In this document: positions 13,806-27,343 of the stretch, piece after piece | How the letters are laid out: every line of letters begins with the position of its first letter | How positions within the stretch are numbered: the first letter of the stretch is position 1 | DNA from: Diplolepis rosae | Lineage: Eukaryota; Arthropoda; Insecta; Hymenoptera; Diplolepididae | Direction: 5' to 3' | Assembly: GCA_030998225.1 (NCBI GenBank) | Contig: JAPYXD010000382.1 | Span: 372,001-436,000 of the forward strand | DNA length: 64,000 nucleotides | The notes under the pieces: generated by a model | What the model was told of the DNA's origin: nothing | Database searches by the model: none | The model's input: the letters and a program-made list of their open reading frames with translations, nothing else | Position numbers and translations under genes: made by a program

Positions 13806-13906
13806 AAAAATAACATTTACGGATTAATACAATACCGCACTCGCTGGTATAAGCTTTAGTTATTTTAGGACAGTACCGCGAACCGATTTCTAACCCTTAA
13901 AACGCG
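13806..13906 (+). repeat. Representative L monomer
   Basis: Type L is 101 bp, with CAATACCGCACTCGCTGG, TATAAGCTTTAGTTATTTTA and ACCGCGAACC. It follows K almost every time, so K-L acts as a dimer module. Confidence 0.82.
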
Positions 13907-15527
13907 AAAAATAACATTTACGAAATAATACAATACTAGACACGCTCGTATTAGCTTTAATTATATTAAGAGAGTACCCCAAGAAGATTTTTAATCCTGA
14001 AGATGCTCAAATTAACATTTACGAATTAATACAATACTAGACTCGCTCGTATAAGCTTTAATTATTTTAGGACATTACCGCAAACCGATTTCTAATCCTA
14101 AAAACGCGAAATAGAGCATTTACCAATTAATACAATACTAGACTCACTGGTATTAGCTTTGATTATATTAAGACAGTACCGCAAGTCGATATTTCAATCC
14201 AAGAATGCGAAAAAAACATTGAAGAATTAATACAATATTAGACACGCTCGTATGAGCTGTAATTATATTAAGACAGTATGGCAAACCGATTTCTAATTCT
14301 TAAAACGCAAAAAATAACATTTACGAAATAATACAATACTAGAATTGCTCGTATCAGCTTTAATTATATAAAGACAGTATCGCGAACCGATTTCTAATCC
14401 TTAAAGTGCGAGAAATAACATTTACGAATAATGACAATACTAGAATCGCACGTATTAGCTTTCCTTATATTAAATCAATACCTGAAGACGATTTTTAATC
14501 ATAAAGATACGAAAAATAACGTTTCCTAATTAATATTTACAATACCAGACTAGCTCGTATTAGCTTTAATTATTTTAAGACAGTACCGCAATACGATATT
14601 TTAATCCTAGAAGGCGAAAAAACATTGAAGAATTAATACAATATTAGACACGCTCGTATGAGCTGTAATCATATTAAGACAGTATGGCAAACAGATTTCT
14701 AATCCTTAAAACGCGAAAAAAACATTTACGAATTTACACAATACTAGACTCACTCGTGTAAGCTTTAATTATTTTAGGACATTACCGCAAACCGATTTCT
14801 AATCCGAAAAACGCGAAAAAAGAACATTTACGGATTAATACAATACTAGACACGCTCGTTTCAGCTGTAATTATATTAAGAAATTATCGCGAACCAATTT
14901 CTAATACGTAACGTGCGAGAAATAACATTTACGAATAATGACAATACTAGAATCGCACGTATTAGCTTTCCTTATATTAAATCAATACCTGAAGACGATT
15001 TTTAATCATAAAGATACGAAAAATAACGTTTCCTAATTAATATTTACAATACTGGACTAGCTCGTATTAGCTTTAATTATTTTGAGACAGTACCGCAAGA
15101 CGATATTTCAATCCAAGATTGCGAAAAAAAACATTGAAGAATTAATATATTATTAGACACGCTCGTATGAACTGTAATTATATTAAGACAGTATGGCAAA
15201 CCGATTTCTAATCCTTAAAACGCGAAAAATAACATTTACGAAATAATACAATACTAGACTCGCTCGTGTAAGCTTTAATTATTTTAGGACATTACCGCAA
15301 ACCAATTTCTAATGCTAAAAACGCGAAAAAGAACATTTACGGATTAATACAATACTAGACACGCTCGTATCAGCTGTAATTATATTAAGACATTATCGCG
15401 TACCAATTTCTAATACTTAACGTACGAGAAATAACATTTACGAATAATTACCATACTGGAATCGCACGTGTTAGCTTGCATTATATTAAATCAGTACCTC
15501 AAGACGATTTTTAATCATAAAAATACG

Positions 15528-15632
15528 AAAAATAACATTTACGAATTAATATTTACAATACTAGACTCGCTCGTATAAGCTTCAATTATTTTAGGACATT
15601 ACCGCAAACCGATTTCTAATCCTAAAAACGCG
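15528..15632 (+). repeat. H/I hybrid monomer
   Basis: It begins like H, with the TTTA insertion (AATTAATATTTACAATACT), and continues as I (GACTCGCTCGTATAAGCTTC). At the matching place in the previous HOR copy (about 8960) C is followed by a plain I without TTTA, so the two copies have different breakpoints. Confidence 0.82.
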
Positions 15633-18600
15633 AAATAGAGCATTTACCAATTAATGCAATACTAGACTCACTGGTATTAGCTTTGATTATATTAAAACAG
15701 TACCGCAAGACGATATTTCAATCCAAGAATGCGAAAAAAACATTGAAGAATTAATACAATACTGCACTCGCTCGTACAAGCTTTAATTATATTAAGACAG
15801 TATGGCAAACCGATTTCTAACCCTTAAAACGCGAAAAACAACATTTACGAAATAATACAATACTAGACACGCTCGTATCAGCTTTAGTTATATAAAGACA
15901 GTATCGCGAACCGATTTCTAATCCTTAAAGTGCGAGAAATAACATTTACGAATAATGACAATACTAGAATCGCACGTATTAGCTTTCCTTATATTAAATC
16001 AATACCTGAAGACGATTTTTAATCATAAAGATACGAAAAATAACGTTTCCTAATTAATATTTACAATACTGGACTAGCTCGTATTAGCTTTAATTATTTT
16101 AATACAGTACCGCAAGACGATATTTTAATCCTATAAGGCGAAAAAAACATTGAAGAATTAATACAATATTAGACACGCTCGTATGAGCTGTAATCATATT
16201 AAGACAGTATGGCAAACCGATTTCTAATCCTTATAACGCGAAAAATAACATTTACGAATTAATACAATACTAGACTCGCTCGTGTAAGCTTTAATTATTT
16301 TAGGACATTACCGCAAACCCATTTCTAATCCTCAAAACGCGAAATCGAGCATTTACCAATTAATACAATACTAGACACACTGGTATTAGCTTTCATTATA
16401 TTAAGACAGTACCGCAAGACGATATTTCAATCCAAGAATGCGAAAAAAAACATTGATGAATTAATACAATATCAGACACGCTCGTATGAGCTGTAATCAT
16501 ATTAAGACAGTATGGCAAACCGATTTCTAATCCTTATAACGCGAAAAATAACATTTACGAATTAATACAATACTAGACTCGCTCGTGTAAGCTTTAATTA
16601 TTTTAGGACATTACCGCAAACCCATTTCTAATCCTCAAAACGCGAAAAAGAACATTTACGGATTAATACAATACTAGACACGCTCCTATCAGCTGTAATT
16701 ATATTAAGACTTTATCGCGAACCAATTTCTAATCCTTAAAGTGCGAGAAATAACATTTACGAATAATGACAATACTGGAATCGCACGTGTTAGCTTGCAT
16801 TATATTAAATCAGTACCTCAAGACGATTTTTAATCATAAAAATACGAAAAATAACATTTACCAATTAATAATTACAATACTGGATTCGCTCGTATTAGCT
16901 TTAATTATATTAAGAGAGTACCGCAAGAAGATTTTTAATCCTGAAGATGCGAAAAATAACATTTACGAATTAATACAATACTAGACTCGCTCGTATAAGC
17001 TTCAATTATTTTAGGACATTACCGCAAAGCTATTTCTAATCCTAAAAACGCGAAATAGAGCATTTACCAATTAATACAATACTAGACACACTGGTATTAG
17101 CTTTGATTATATTAAGACAGTACCGCAAGACGATATTTCAATCCAAGAATGCGAGAAAAAACATTGATGAATTAATACAATATTAGACACGCTCGTATGA
17201 CCTGTTATTATATTAAGACAGTATGGCAAACCGATTTCTAATCCTTAAAACGCGAGAAATAACATTTACCAAATAATACGATACTAGACCCGCTCGTATC
17301 AGCTTTAATTATATGAAGACAGTATCGCGAACCGATTTCTAATCCTTAAAGTGTGAGAAATAACATTTACGAATAATTACAATACTCGAATCGCACGTAT
17401 TAGCTTTCCTTATATTAAATCAATACCTGAAGACGATTTTTAATCATAAAGATACGAAAAATAACGTTTCCTGATTAATATTTACAATACCAGACTAGCT
17501 CGTATTAGCTTTAATTATTTTAAGACAGTACCGCAAGACGATATTTTAATCCTAGAAGGCGAAAAAAACATTGAAGAATTAATACAATATTAGACACGCT
17601 CGTACGAGCTGTAATTATATTAAGACAGTATGGCAAACCGATTTCTAATCCTTAAAACGCGAAAAATAACATTTACGAATTAATACAATACTAGACTCGC
17701 TCGTGTAAGCTTTACTTATTTTAGGACATTACCGCAAACCGATTTCTAATCCTAAAAACGCGAAAAAGAACATTTACTGATTAATACAATACTAGACACG
17801 CTCGTATCAGCTGTAATTATATAAAGACATTATCGCGAACCAATTTCTAATACGTAACGTGCGAGAAATAACATTTACGAATAATTACAATACTGGACTC
17901 GCACGTGTTAGCTTGCATTATATTAAATCAGTACCTCAAGACGATTTTTAATCATAAAAATACGAAAAATAACATTTACGAATTAATATTTACAATACTG
18001 GATTCGCTCGTATTAGCTTTAATTATATTAAGAGAGTACCGCAAGAAGATATTTTAATCCCAGAACGCGAAAAAACATTGAAGAATTAATACAATATTAG
18101 ACACGGTCGTATCAGCTTTAATTATATGAAGACAGTATCGCGAACCGATTTCTAATCCTTAAAGTGTGAGAAATAACATTTACGAATAATTACAATACTC
18201 GAATCGCACGTATTAGCTTTCCTTATATTAAATCAATACCTGAAGACGATTTTTAATCATAAAGATACGAAAAATAACGTTTCCTGATTAATATTTACAA
18301 TACCAGACTAGCTCGTATTAGCTTTAATTATTTTAATACAGTACCGCAAGACGATATTTTAATCCTAGAAGGCGAAAAAACATTGAAGAATTAATACAAT
18401 ATTAGACACGCTCGTAAGAGCTGTAATTATATTAAGACAGTATGGCAAACAGATTTCTAATCCTTAAAACGCGAAAAATAACATTTACGAATTTACACAA
18501 TACTAGACTCACTCGTGTAAGATCTAATTATTTTAGGACATTACCGCAAACCGATTTCTAATCCGAAAAACGCGAAAAAAGAACATTTACGGATTAATAC

Positions 18601-21600
18601 AATACTAGACACGCTCGTTTCAGCTGTAATTATATTAAGAAATTATCGCGAACCAATTTCTAATACGTAACGTGCGAGAAATAACATTTACGAATAATTA
18701 CAATACTGGAATCGCACGTGTTAGCTTTCGTTATATTAAATCAGTACGTCAAGTCGATTTTTAATCATAAAGATACGAAAAATAACGTTTCCTAATTAAT
18801 ATTTACAATACTGGACTAGCTCGTATTAGCTTTAATTATTTTGAGACAGTACCGCAAGACGATATTTCAATCCAAGATTGCGAAAAAAAACATTGAAGAA
18901 TTAATATATTATTAGACACGCTCGTATGAACTGTAATTATATTAAGACAGTATGGCAAACCGATTTCTAATCCTTAAAACGCGAAAAATAACATTTACGA
19001 AATAATACAATACTAGACTCGCTCGTGTAAGCTTTAATTATTTTAGGACATTACCGCAAACCAATTTCTAATGCTAAAAACGCGAAAAAGAACATTTACG
19101 GATTAATACAATACTAGACACGCTCGTATCAGCTGTAATTATATTAAGACATTATCGCGAACCAATTTCTAATACTTAACGTGCGAGAAATAACATTTAC
19201 GAATAATTACAATACTGGAATCGCACGTGTTAGCTTTCGTTATATTAAATCAGTACGTCAAGTCGATTTTTAATCATAAAAATACGAAAAATAACATTTA
19301 TGAATTAATACAATTATAGACTCGCTCGTATAAGCTTTAATAATTTTAGAACAGTACCGCAAACCGATTTCTAATCCTAAAAATGCGAAATAGAGTATTT
19401 ACCAATTAATACAATACTAGACTCACTGGTATTAGCTTTGACTATTTTAAGACAGTACCGCATGTCTATATTTCAATCCAAGAATGCTAAAAAAACATTG
19501 AAGAATTAATACAATATTAGACACGCTCGTATAAGCTGTAATTATATTAAGACAGTATTGCAAACCAATTTCTAAATCTGAAAATGCAAAAAATAATATT
19601 TACGAATTAATACAATACTAGACTTGCTCGCATAAGCTTTAATAATTTTCGGACAGTACCGCAGTCTCATTTCTAATGCTAAAAACGCGAAAAAGAACAT
19701 TTACGGATTAATACAATACTAGACACGCTCGTATCAGCTGTAATTATATTAAGACATTATCGCGTACCAATTTCTAATACTTAACGTGCGAGAAATAACA
19801 TTTACGAATAATTACCATACTGGAATCGCACGTGTTAGCTTGCATTATATTAAATCAGTACCTCAAGACGATTTTTAATCATAAAAATACGAAAAATAAC
19901 ATTTACGAATTAATATTTACAATACTGGATTCGCTCGTATTAGCTTTAATTATATTAAGAGAGTACCGCAAAAGATTTTTAATCCTGAAGATGCGAAAAA
20001 TAACATTTATGAATTAATACAATTCTAGACTCGCTCGTATAAGCTTTAATAATTTTAGAACAGTACCGCACACAGATTGCTAATCCTAAAAACGCGAAAT
20101 AGAGCATTCACCAATTAATACAATACTACACTCACTGGTATTAGCTTTGATTATATTAAGACAGTACCGCAAGTCGATATTTCAATCCAAGAATGCGAAA
20201 AAAACATTGAAGAATTAATACAATATTAGACACGCTCGTATAAGCTGTAATTATATTAAGACAGTATTGCAAACCAATTTCTAAATCTGAAAATGCAAAA
20301 AATAATATTTACGAATTAATACAATACTAGACTCGCTCGCATAAGCTTTAATAATTTTCGGACAGTACCGCAGTCTCATTTCTAATCCTAAAAACGCGAA
20401 AAATAACATTTACGGATTAATACAATACCGCACTCGCTGGTATAAGCTTTAGTTATTTTAGGACAGTACCGCGAACCGATTTCTAATCCTTAAATCGCGA
20501 AAAATAACATTTACGAAATAATACAATACTAGACACGCTCGTATTAGCTTTAATTATATTAAGAGAGTACCCCAAGAAGATTTTTAATCCTGAAGATGCT
20601 CAAATTAACATTTACGAATTAATACAATACTAGACTCGCTCGTATAAGCTTTAATTATTTTAGGACATTACCGCAAACCGATTTCTAATCCTAAAAACGC
20701 GAAATAGAGCATTTACCAATTAATACAATACTAGACTCACTGGTATTAGCTTTGATTATATTAAGACAGTACCGCAAGACGATATTTCAATCCAAGAATG
20801 CGAAAAAAACATTGAAGAATTAATACAATATTAGACACGCTCGTATGAGCTGTAATTATATTAAGACAGAATGGCAAACCGATTTCTAATTCTTAAAACG
20901 CAAAAAATAACATTTACGAAATAATACAATACTAGAATTGCTCGTATCAGCTTTAATTATATAAAGACAGTATCGCGAACCGATTTCTAATCCTTAAAGT
21001 GCGAGAAATAACATTTACGAATAATGACAATACTAGAATCGCACGTATTAGCTTTCCCTATATTAAATCAATACCTGAAGACGATTTTTAATCATAAAGA
21101 TACGAAAAATAACGTTTCCTAATTAATATTTACAATACTGGACTAGCTCGTATTAGCTTTAATTATTTTAATACAGTACCGCAAGACGATATTTTAATCC
21201 TATAAGGCGAAAAAAACATTGAAGAATTAATACAATATTAGACACGCTCGTATGAGCTGTAATCATATTAAGACAGTATGGCAAACCGATTTCTAATCCT
21301 TATAACGCGAAAAATAACATTTACGAATTAATACAATACTAGACTCGCCCGTTTAAGCTTTAATTATTTTAGGACATTACCGCAAACCCATTTCTAATCC
21401 TCAAAACGCGAAAAAGAACATTTACGGATTAATACAATACTAGACACGCTCCTATCAGCTGTAATTATATTAAGACTTTATCGCGAACCAATTTCTAATC
21501 CTTAAAGTGCGAGAAATAACATTTACGAATAATGACAATACTAGAATCGCACGTATTAGCTTTCCTTATATTAAATCAATACCTGAAGACGATTTTTAAT

Positions 21601-21612
21601 CATAAAGATACG

Positions 21613-21717
21613 AAAAATAACGTTTCCTAATTAATATTTACAATACTGGACTAGCTCGTATTAGCTTTAATTATTTTAGGACATTACCGCAAACCGATTT
21701 CTAATCCTAAAAACGCG
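21613..21717 (+). repeat. D/I hybrid monomer at the Block I/II boundary
   Basis: It begins as D (AACGTTTCC, TTTA insertion, GGACTAGCTCGTATTAGC) and ends as I (TTTTAGGACATTACCGC). It is followed by a J monomer with the ATGCAATACTAG variant. After this point Block II order begins. Confidence 0.8.
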
Positions 21718-22161
21718 AAATAGAGCATTTACCAATTAATGCAATACTAGACTCACTGGTATTAGCTTTGATTATATTAAAACAGTACCGCAAGACGATA
21801 TTTCAATCCAAGAATGCGAAAAAAACATTGAACAATTAATACAATATTAGACACGCTCGTATCAGCTGTAATTATATTAAGACAGTATTGCAAACCAATT
21901 TCTAAATCTGAAAATGCAAAAAATAATATTTACGAATTAATACAATACTAGACACGCTCGTATCAGCTTTAATTATTTTAGGACATTACCGCAAACCAAT
22001 TTCTAATGCTAAAAACGCGAAAAAGAACATTTACGGATTAATACAATACTAGACACGCTCGTATCAGCTGTAATTATATTAAGACATTATCGCGAACCAA
22101 TTTCTAATACTTAACGTGCGAGAAATAACATTTACGAATAATTACCATACTGGAATCGCAC

Positions 22162-25100
22162 GTGTTAGCTTGCATTATATTAAATCAGTACCTCGAGACG
22201 ATTTTTAATCATAAAAATACGAAAAATAACGTTTACGAATTAATATTAAAAATACTGGATTCGCTCGTATTAGCTTTAATTGTATTAAGAGAGTACCGCA
22301 AGAAGATTTTTAATCCTGAAGATGCGAAAAATAACATTTACGAATTAATACAATACTAGACTCGCTCGTATAAGCTTTAATTATATAAAGACAGTATCGC
22401 GAACAGATTTCTAATCCTTAACGTGCGAGAAATAACATTTACGAATAATTACAAAACTAGAATCGCACGTATTAGCTTTCCTTATATTAAATAAATACCT
22501 TAAGACGATTTTTAATCATAAAGATACGAAAAATAACGTTTCCGAATTAATATTTACAATACTGGACTAGCTCGTATTAGCTTTCATTATATTAAGACAG
22601 TACCGCAAGACGATATTCCAATCCAAGAATGCGAAAAAAACATTGCAGAATTAATACAATATTAGACACGCTCGTATGAGCTGTAATTAAATTAAGACAG
22701 TATGGCAAACCGATTTCTAAACCTTAAAACCCGAACAATAACATTTACGAAATAATACAATACTAGACCCGCTCGTATCAGCTTTAATTATATAAAGACA
22801 GTATCGCGAACCGATTTCTAATCCTTAACGTGCGAGAAATAACATTTACGAATAATTACAATACTGGAATCGCACGCGTTAGCTTGCATTATATTAAATC
22901 AGTACGTCAAGTCGATTTTTAATCGTAAAAATACGAAAAATAACATTTACGAATTAATATTTACAATACTGGATTTGCTCGTATTAGTTTTAATTATATT
23001 AAGAGAGTACCGCAAGAAGAATTTTAATCCTAAAGATGCGAAAAATAAAATTTACGAATTAATACAATACTAGACTCGCTCGTATAAGCTTTAATTATAT
23101 AAAGACAGTATCGCGAACAGATTTCTAATCCTTAACGTGCGAGAAATAACATTTACGAATAATGACAATACTAGAATCGCACGTATTAGCTTTCCTTATA
23201 TTAAATCAATACCTGAAGACGATTTTTAATCATAAAGATACGAAAAATAACGTTTCCTAATTAATATTTACAATACTGGACTAGCTCGTATTAGCTTTAA
23301 TTATTTTAATACAGTACCGCAAGACGATATTTTAATCCTATAAGGCGAAAAAAACATTGAAGAATTAATACAATATTAGACACGCTCGTATGAGCTGTAA
23401 TTATATTAAGACAGTATGGCAAACCGATTTCTAATCCTTAAAACGCGAAAAATAACATTTACGAAATAATACAATACTAGACTCGCTCGTGTAAGCTTTA
23501 ATTATTTTAGGACATTACCGCAAACCAATTTCTAATGCTAAAAACGCGAAAAAGAACATTTACGGATTAATACAATACTGGACCCGCTCGTATCAGCTTT
23601 AATTATATAAAGACAGTATCGCGAACCGATTTCTAATCCTTAAAGTGCGAGAAATAACATTTACGAATAATTACAATACTAGAATGGCACGTATTAGCTT
23701 TCCTTATATTAAATAAATACCTTAAGACGATTTTTAATCATAAAGGTACGAAAAATAACGTTTCCTAATTAATATTTACAATACTGGACTAGCTCGCATT
23801 AGCTTTAATTATATTAAGAGAGTACCGCAAGAAGATTTTTAATCCTGAAGATGCGAAAAATAACATTTACTAATTAATACAATACTAGACTCGCTCGTAT
23901 AAGCTTCAATTATTTTAGGACATTATCGGGAAGCAATTTCTAATACTTAACGTGCGAGAAATAACATTTACGAATAATTACAATACTGGAATCGCACGTG
24001 TTAGCTTGCATTATATTAAATCAATACCTGAAGACGATTTTTAATCATAAAGATACGAAAAATAACGTTTCCTAATTAATATTTACAATACTGGAATAGC
24101 TCGTATTAGCTTTAATTATGTTAAGAGAGTACTGCAAGACGATATTTCAATCCAAGATTGCGAAAAAAACATTGAAGAATTAATACAGTATTAGACACGC
24201 TCCTATGAGCTGTAATTATATTAAGACAGTATGGCAAACCGATTTCTAATCCTTAAAACGCGAAAAAGAACATTTACGAAATAATACAATACTAGACCCG
24301 CTCGTATCAGCTTTATTTATATAAAGATAGTATCGCGAACCGATTTCTAATCCTTAAAATGCGAGAAATAACATTTACGAATAATGACAATACTAGAATC
24401 GCACGTATTAGCTTTCCTTATATTAAATCAATACCTGAAGACGATTTTTAATCATAAATATACGAAAAATAACGTTTCCTAATTAATATTTACAATACTG
24501 GAATAGCTCGTATTAGCTTTAATTATGTTAAGAGAGTACTGCAAGACGATATTTCAATCCAAGATTGCGAAAAACAATGAAGAATTAATACAATATTAGA
24601 CACGCTCGTATGAGCTGTAATTATATTAAGACAGTATGGCAAACCGATTTCTAATCCTTAAAACGCGAAAAATAACATTTACGAAATAATACAATACTAG
24701 ACTCGCTCGTGTAAGCTTTAATTATTTTAGGACATTACCGCAAACCAATTTCTAATCCTAAAAACGCGAAAAAGAACATTTACGGATTAATACAATACTA
24801 GACACGCTCGTATCAGCTGTAATTATATTAAGACATTATCGCGAACCAATTTCTAATACTTAACGTGCGAGAAATAACATTTACGAATAATTACAATACT
24901 GGAATCGCACGTGTTAGCTTTCATTATATAAAGATAGTATCGCGAACCGATTCCTAATCCTTAAAAAGCGAAAAATAATATTTACGTTTTAATACAATAC
25001 TGGAGTCGCATGTTTTAGCTCTAATTATATTAAGACAGTACCGCAAGACGATATTTTAATCCTTGAATGCTAAAATAACATTTACGAAATAATACAATAC

Positions 25101-27343
25101 TAGACACGCTCGTATCAGCTGTAATTATATTAAGACAGTATTGCAAACCAATTTCTAAATCTGAAAATGCAAAAAATAATATTTACGAATTAATACAATA
25201 CTAGACTCGCTCGCATAAGCTTTAATAATTTTCGGACAGTACCGCAGTCTCATTTCTAATCCTAAAAACGCGAAAAATAACATTTACGGATTAATACAAT
25301 ACCGCACTCGCTGGTATAAGCTTTAGTTATTTTAGGACAGTACCGCGAACCGATTTCTAATCCTTAAATCGCGAAAAATAACATTTACGAAATAATACAA
25401 TACTAGACACGCTCGTATCAGCTTTAATTATATAAAGACAGTATCGCGAACCGATTTCTAATCCTTAACGTGCGAGAAATAACATTTACGAATAATTACA
25501 ATACTGGAATCGCACGTGTTAGCTTGCATTATATTAAATCAGTACCTCAAGACGATTTTTAAACATAAAAATACGAAAAATAACATTTACGAATTAATAT
25601 TTACAATACTGGATTCGCTCGTATTAGCTTTAATTATATTAAGAGAGTACCGCAAGAAGATTTTTAATCCTGAAGATGCGAAAAATAACATTTACGAATT
25701 AATACAATACTAGACTCGCTCGTATAAGCTTTAATTATTTTAGGACATTACCGCAAACCGATTTCTAATCCTAAAAACGCGAAATAGAGCATTTACGTAT
25801 TAATACAATACTAGACTCACTGGTATTAGCTTTCATTATATTAAGACAGTACCGCAAGACGATATTCCAATCCAAGAATGCGAAAAAAACATTGCAGAAT
25901 TAATACAATATTAGACACGCTCGTATGATCTGTAATTATATTAAGACAGAATGGCAAACCGATTTCTAATTCTTAAAACGCAAAAAATAACATTTACGAA
26001 ATAATACAATACTAGAATTGCTCGTATCAGCTTTAATTATATAAAGACAGTATCGCGAACCGATTTCTAATCCTTAAAGTGCGAGAAATAACATTTACGA
26101 ATAATGACAATACTAGAATCGCACGTATTAGCTTTCCTTATATTAAATCAATACCTGAAGACGATTTTTAATCATAAAGATACGAAAAATAACGTTTCCT
26201 AATTAATATTTACAATACTGGACTAGCTCGTATTAGCTTTAATTATTTTAATACAGTACCGCAAGACGATATTTTAATCCTATAAGGCGAAAAAAACATT
26301 GAAGAATTAACACAATATTAGACACGCTCGTATGAGCTATAGTCATATTAAGACAGTATGGCAAACCGATTTCTAATCCTTATAACGCGAAAAATAACAT
26401 TTACGAATTAATACAATACTAGACTCGCTCGTGTAAGCTTTAATTATTTTAGGACATTACCGCAAACCCATTTCTAATCCTAAAAACGCGAAAAAGAACA
26501 TTTACGGATTAATACAATACTAGACACGCTCCTATCAGCTGTAATTATATTAAGACTTTATCGCGAACCAATTTCTAATCCTTAAAGTGCGAGAAATAAC
26601 ATTTACGAATAATGACAATACTAGAATCGCACGTATTAGCTTTCCTTATATTAAATCAATACCTGAAGACGATTTTTAATCATAAAGATACGAAAAATAA
26701 CGTTTCCTAATTAATATTTACGATACTGGACTAGCTCGTATTAGCTTTAATTATATTAAGAGAGTACCGCAAGAAGATTTTTAATCCTGAAGATGCGAAA
26801 AATAACATTTACGAATTAATACAATACTAGACTCGCTCGTATAAGCTTCAATTATTTTAGGACATTACCGCAAACCGATTTCTAATCCTAAAAAACGCGA
26901 AATAGAGTATTTACCAATTAATACAATACTAGGCTCACTGGTATTAGCTTTGACTATATTAAGACAGTACCGCAAGACAATATTTCAATCCAAGAATGCG
27001 AAAAAAACATTGAAAAATTAATACAATATTAGACACGCTCGTATCAGCTGTAATTATATTAAGACAGTACTGCAAACCGATTTCTAAATCTGAAAATGCA
27101 AAAAATAATATTTACGAATTAATACAATACTAGACTCGCTCGTGTAAGCTTTAATTATTTTAGGACATTACCTCAAACCCATTTCTAATCCTAAAAACGC
27201 GAAAAAGAACATTCACGGATTAATACAATACTAGACACGCTCGCATCAGCTGTAATTATATTAAGACATTATCGCGAACCAATTTCTAATACTTAACGTG
27301 CGAGAAATAACATTTACGAATAATTACAATACTGGAATCGCAC
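22162..27343 (+). repeat. Block II HOR copy 1 (51 monomers)
   Basis: This is a 5182-bp unit in an arbitrary register that begins at the GTG of a C monomer. It contains the GTAAAAATACG-marked C monomer at 22921, a G monomer at 24971-25071 and a second C-H pair at 25516. Unlike the next two copies it has a normal C' monomer near 24.4 kb, with no K/C' hybrid, so it looks like the outgroup of the three copies at that site. Its G monomer reads TGTTTTAGCT instead of TGTATTAGCT and ends in GCT. Confidence 0.85.

Larger units (their letters stand above)
8640..15225 (+). repeat. Block I HOR copy 1 (65 monomers)
   Basis: This is a 6586-bp higher-order repeat unit. The register is arbitrary and was chosen because the same A-B-C run (A reading CCAATTTCTAATGC, B reading CGCGTACCAATTTC) starts here, at 15226 and at position 1 of the window. 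Landmarks inside it, such as the C-H pairs at 10196 and 13239 and the first K monomer near 13.0 kb, reappear in the next copy about 6.59 kb downstream with only scattered differences where I compared them. The last kilobase (about 14.3-15.2 kb) no longer matches the next copy in step. Confidence 0.82.
1..21717 (+). repeat. Satellite Block I (long HOR, ~6.59 kb)
   Basis: This block is marked by E monomers that read AATATATTATTAG and then GTATGAACTG (near 2350, 2860, 4280, 8550, 12310, 15140, 18900), and by A monomers reading CCAATTTCTAATGC. Equivalent landmarks recur about 6.59 kb apart: 8640 and 15226, 10196 and 16787, 12392 and 18985, 13239 and 19832. The part before 8640 shares long stretches with later copies (about 223-2340 matches about 6421-8560 at an offset of 6199 bp) but is rearranged. 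The end is placed at a D/I hybrid monomer, after which the pattern changes to that of Block II. Confidence 0.85.
15226..21717 (+). repeat. Block I HOR copy 2
   Basis: This is the second successive copy of the ~6.59-kb unit, with C-H pairs at 16787 and 19832 that match 10196 and 13239. It differs from copy 1 at two structural points. The monomer after the first C is an H/I hybrid here (15528-15632), whereas copy 1 goes straight from C to a plain I monomer. Its final kilobase follows a different D-E-A-B-C' order with TTCCCTATATT and CCTATAAGGCG variants, and it ends in a D/I hybrid. Confidence 0.8.
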
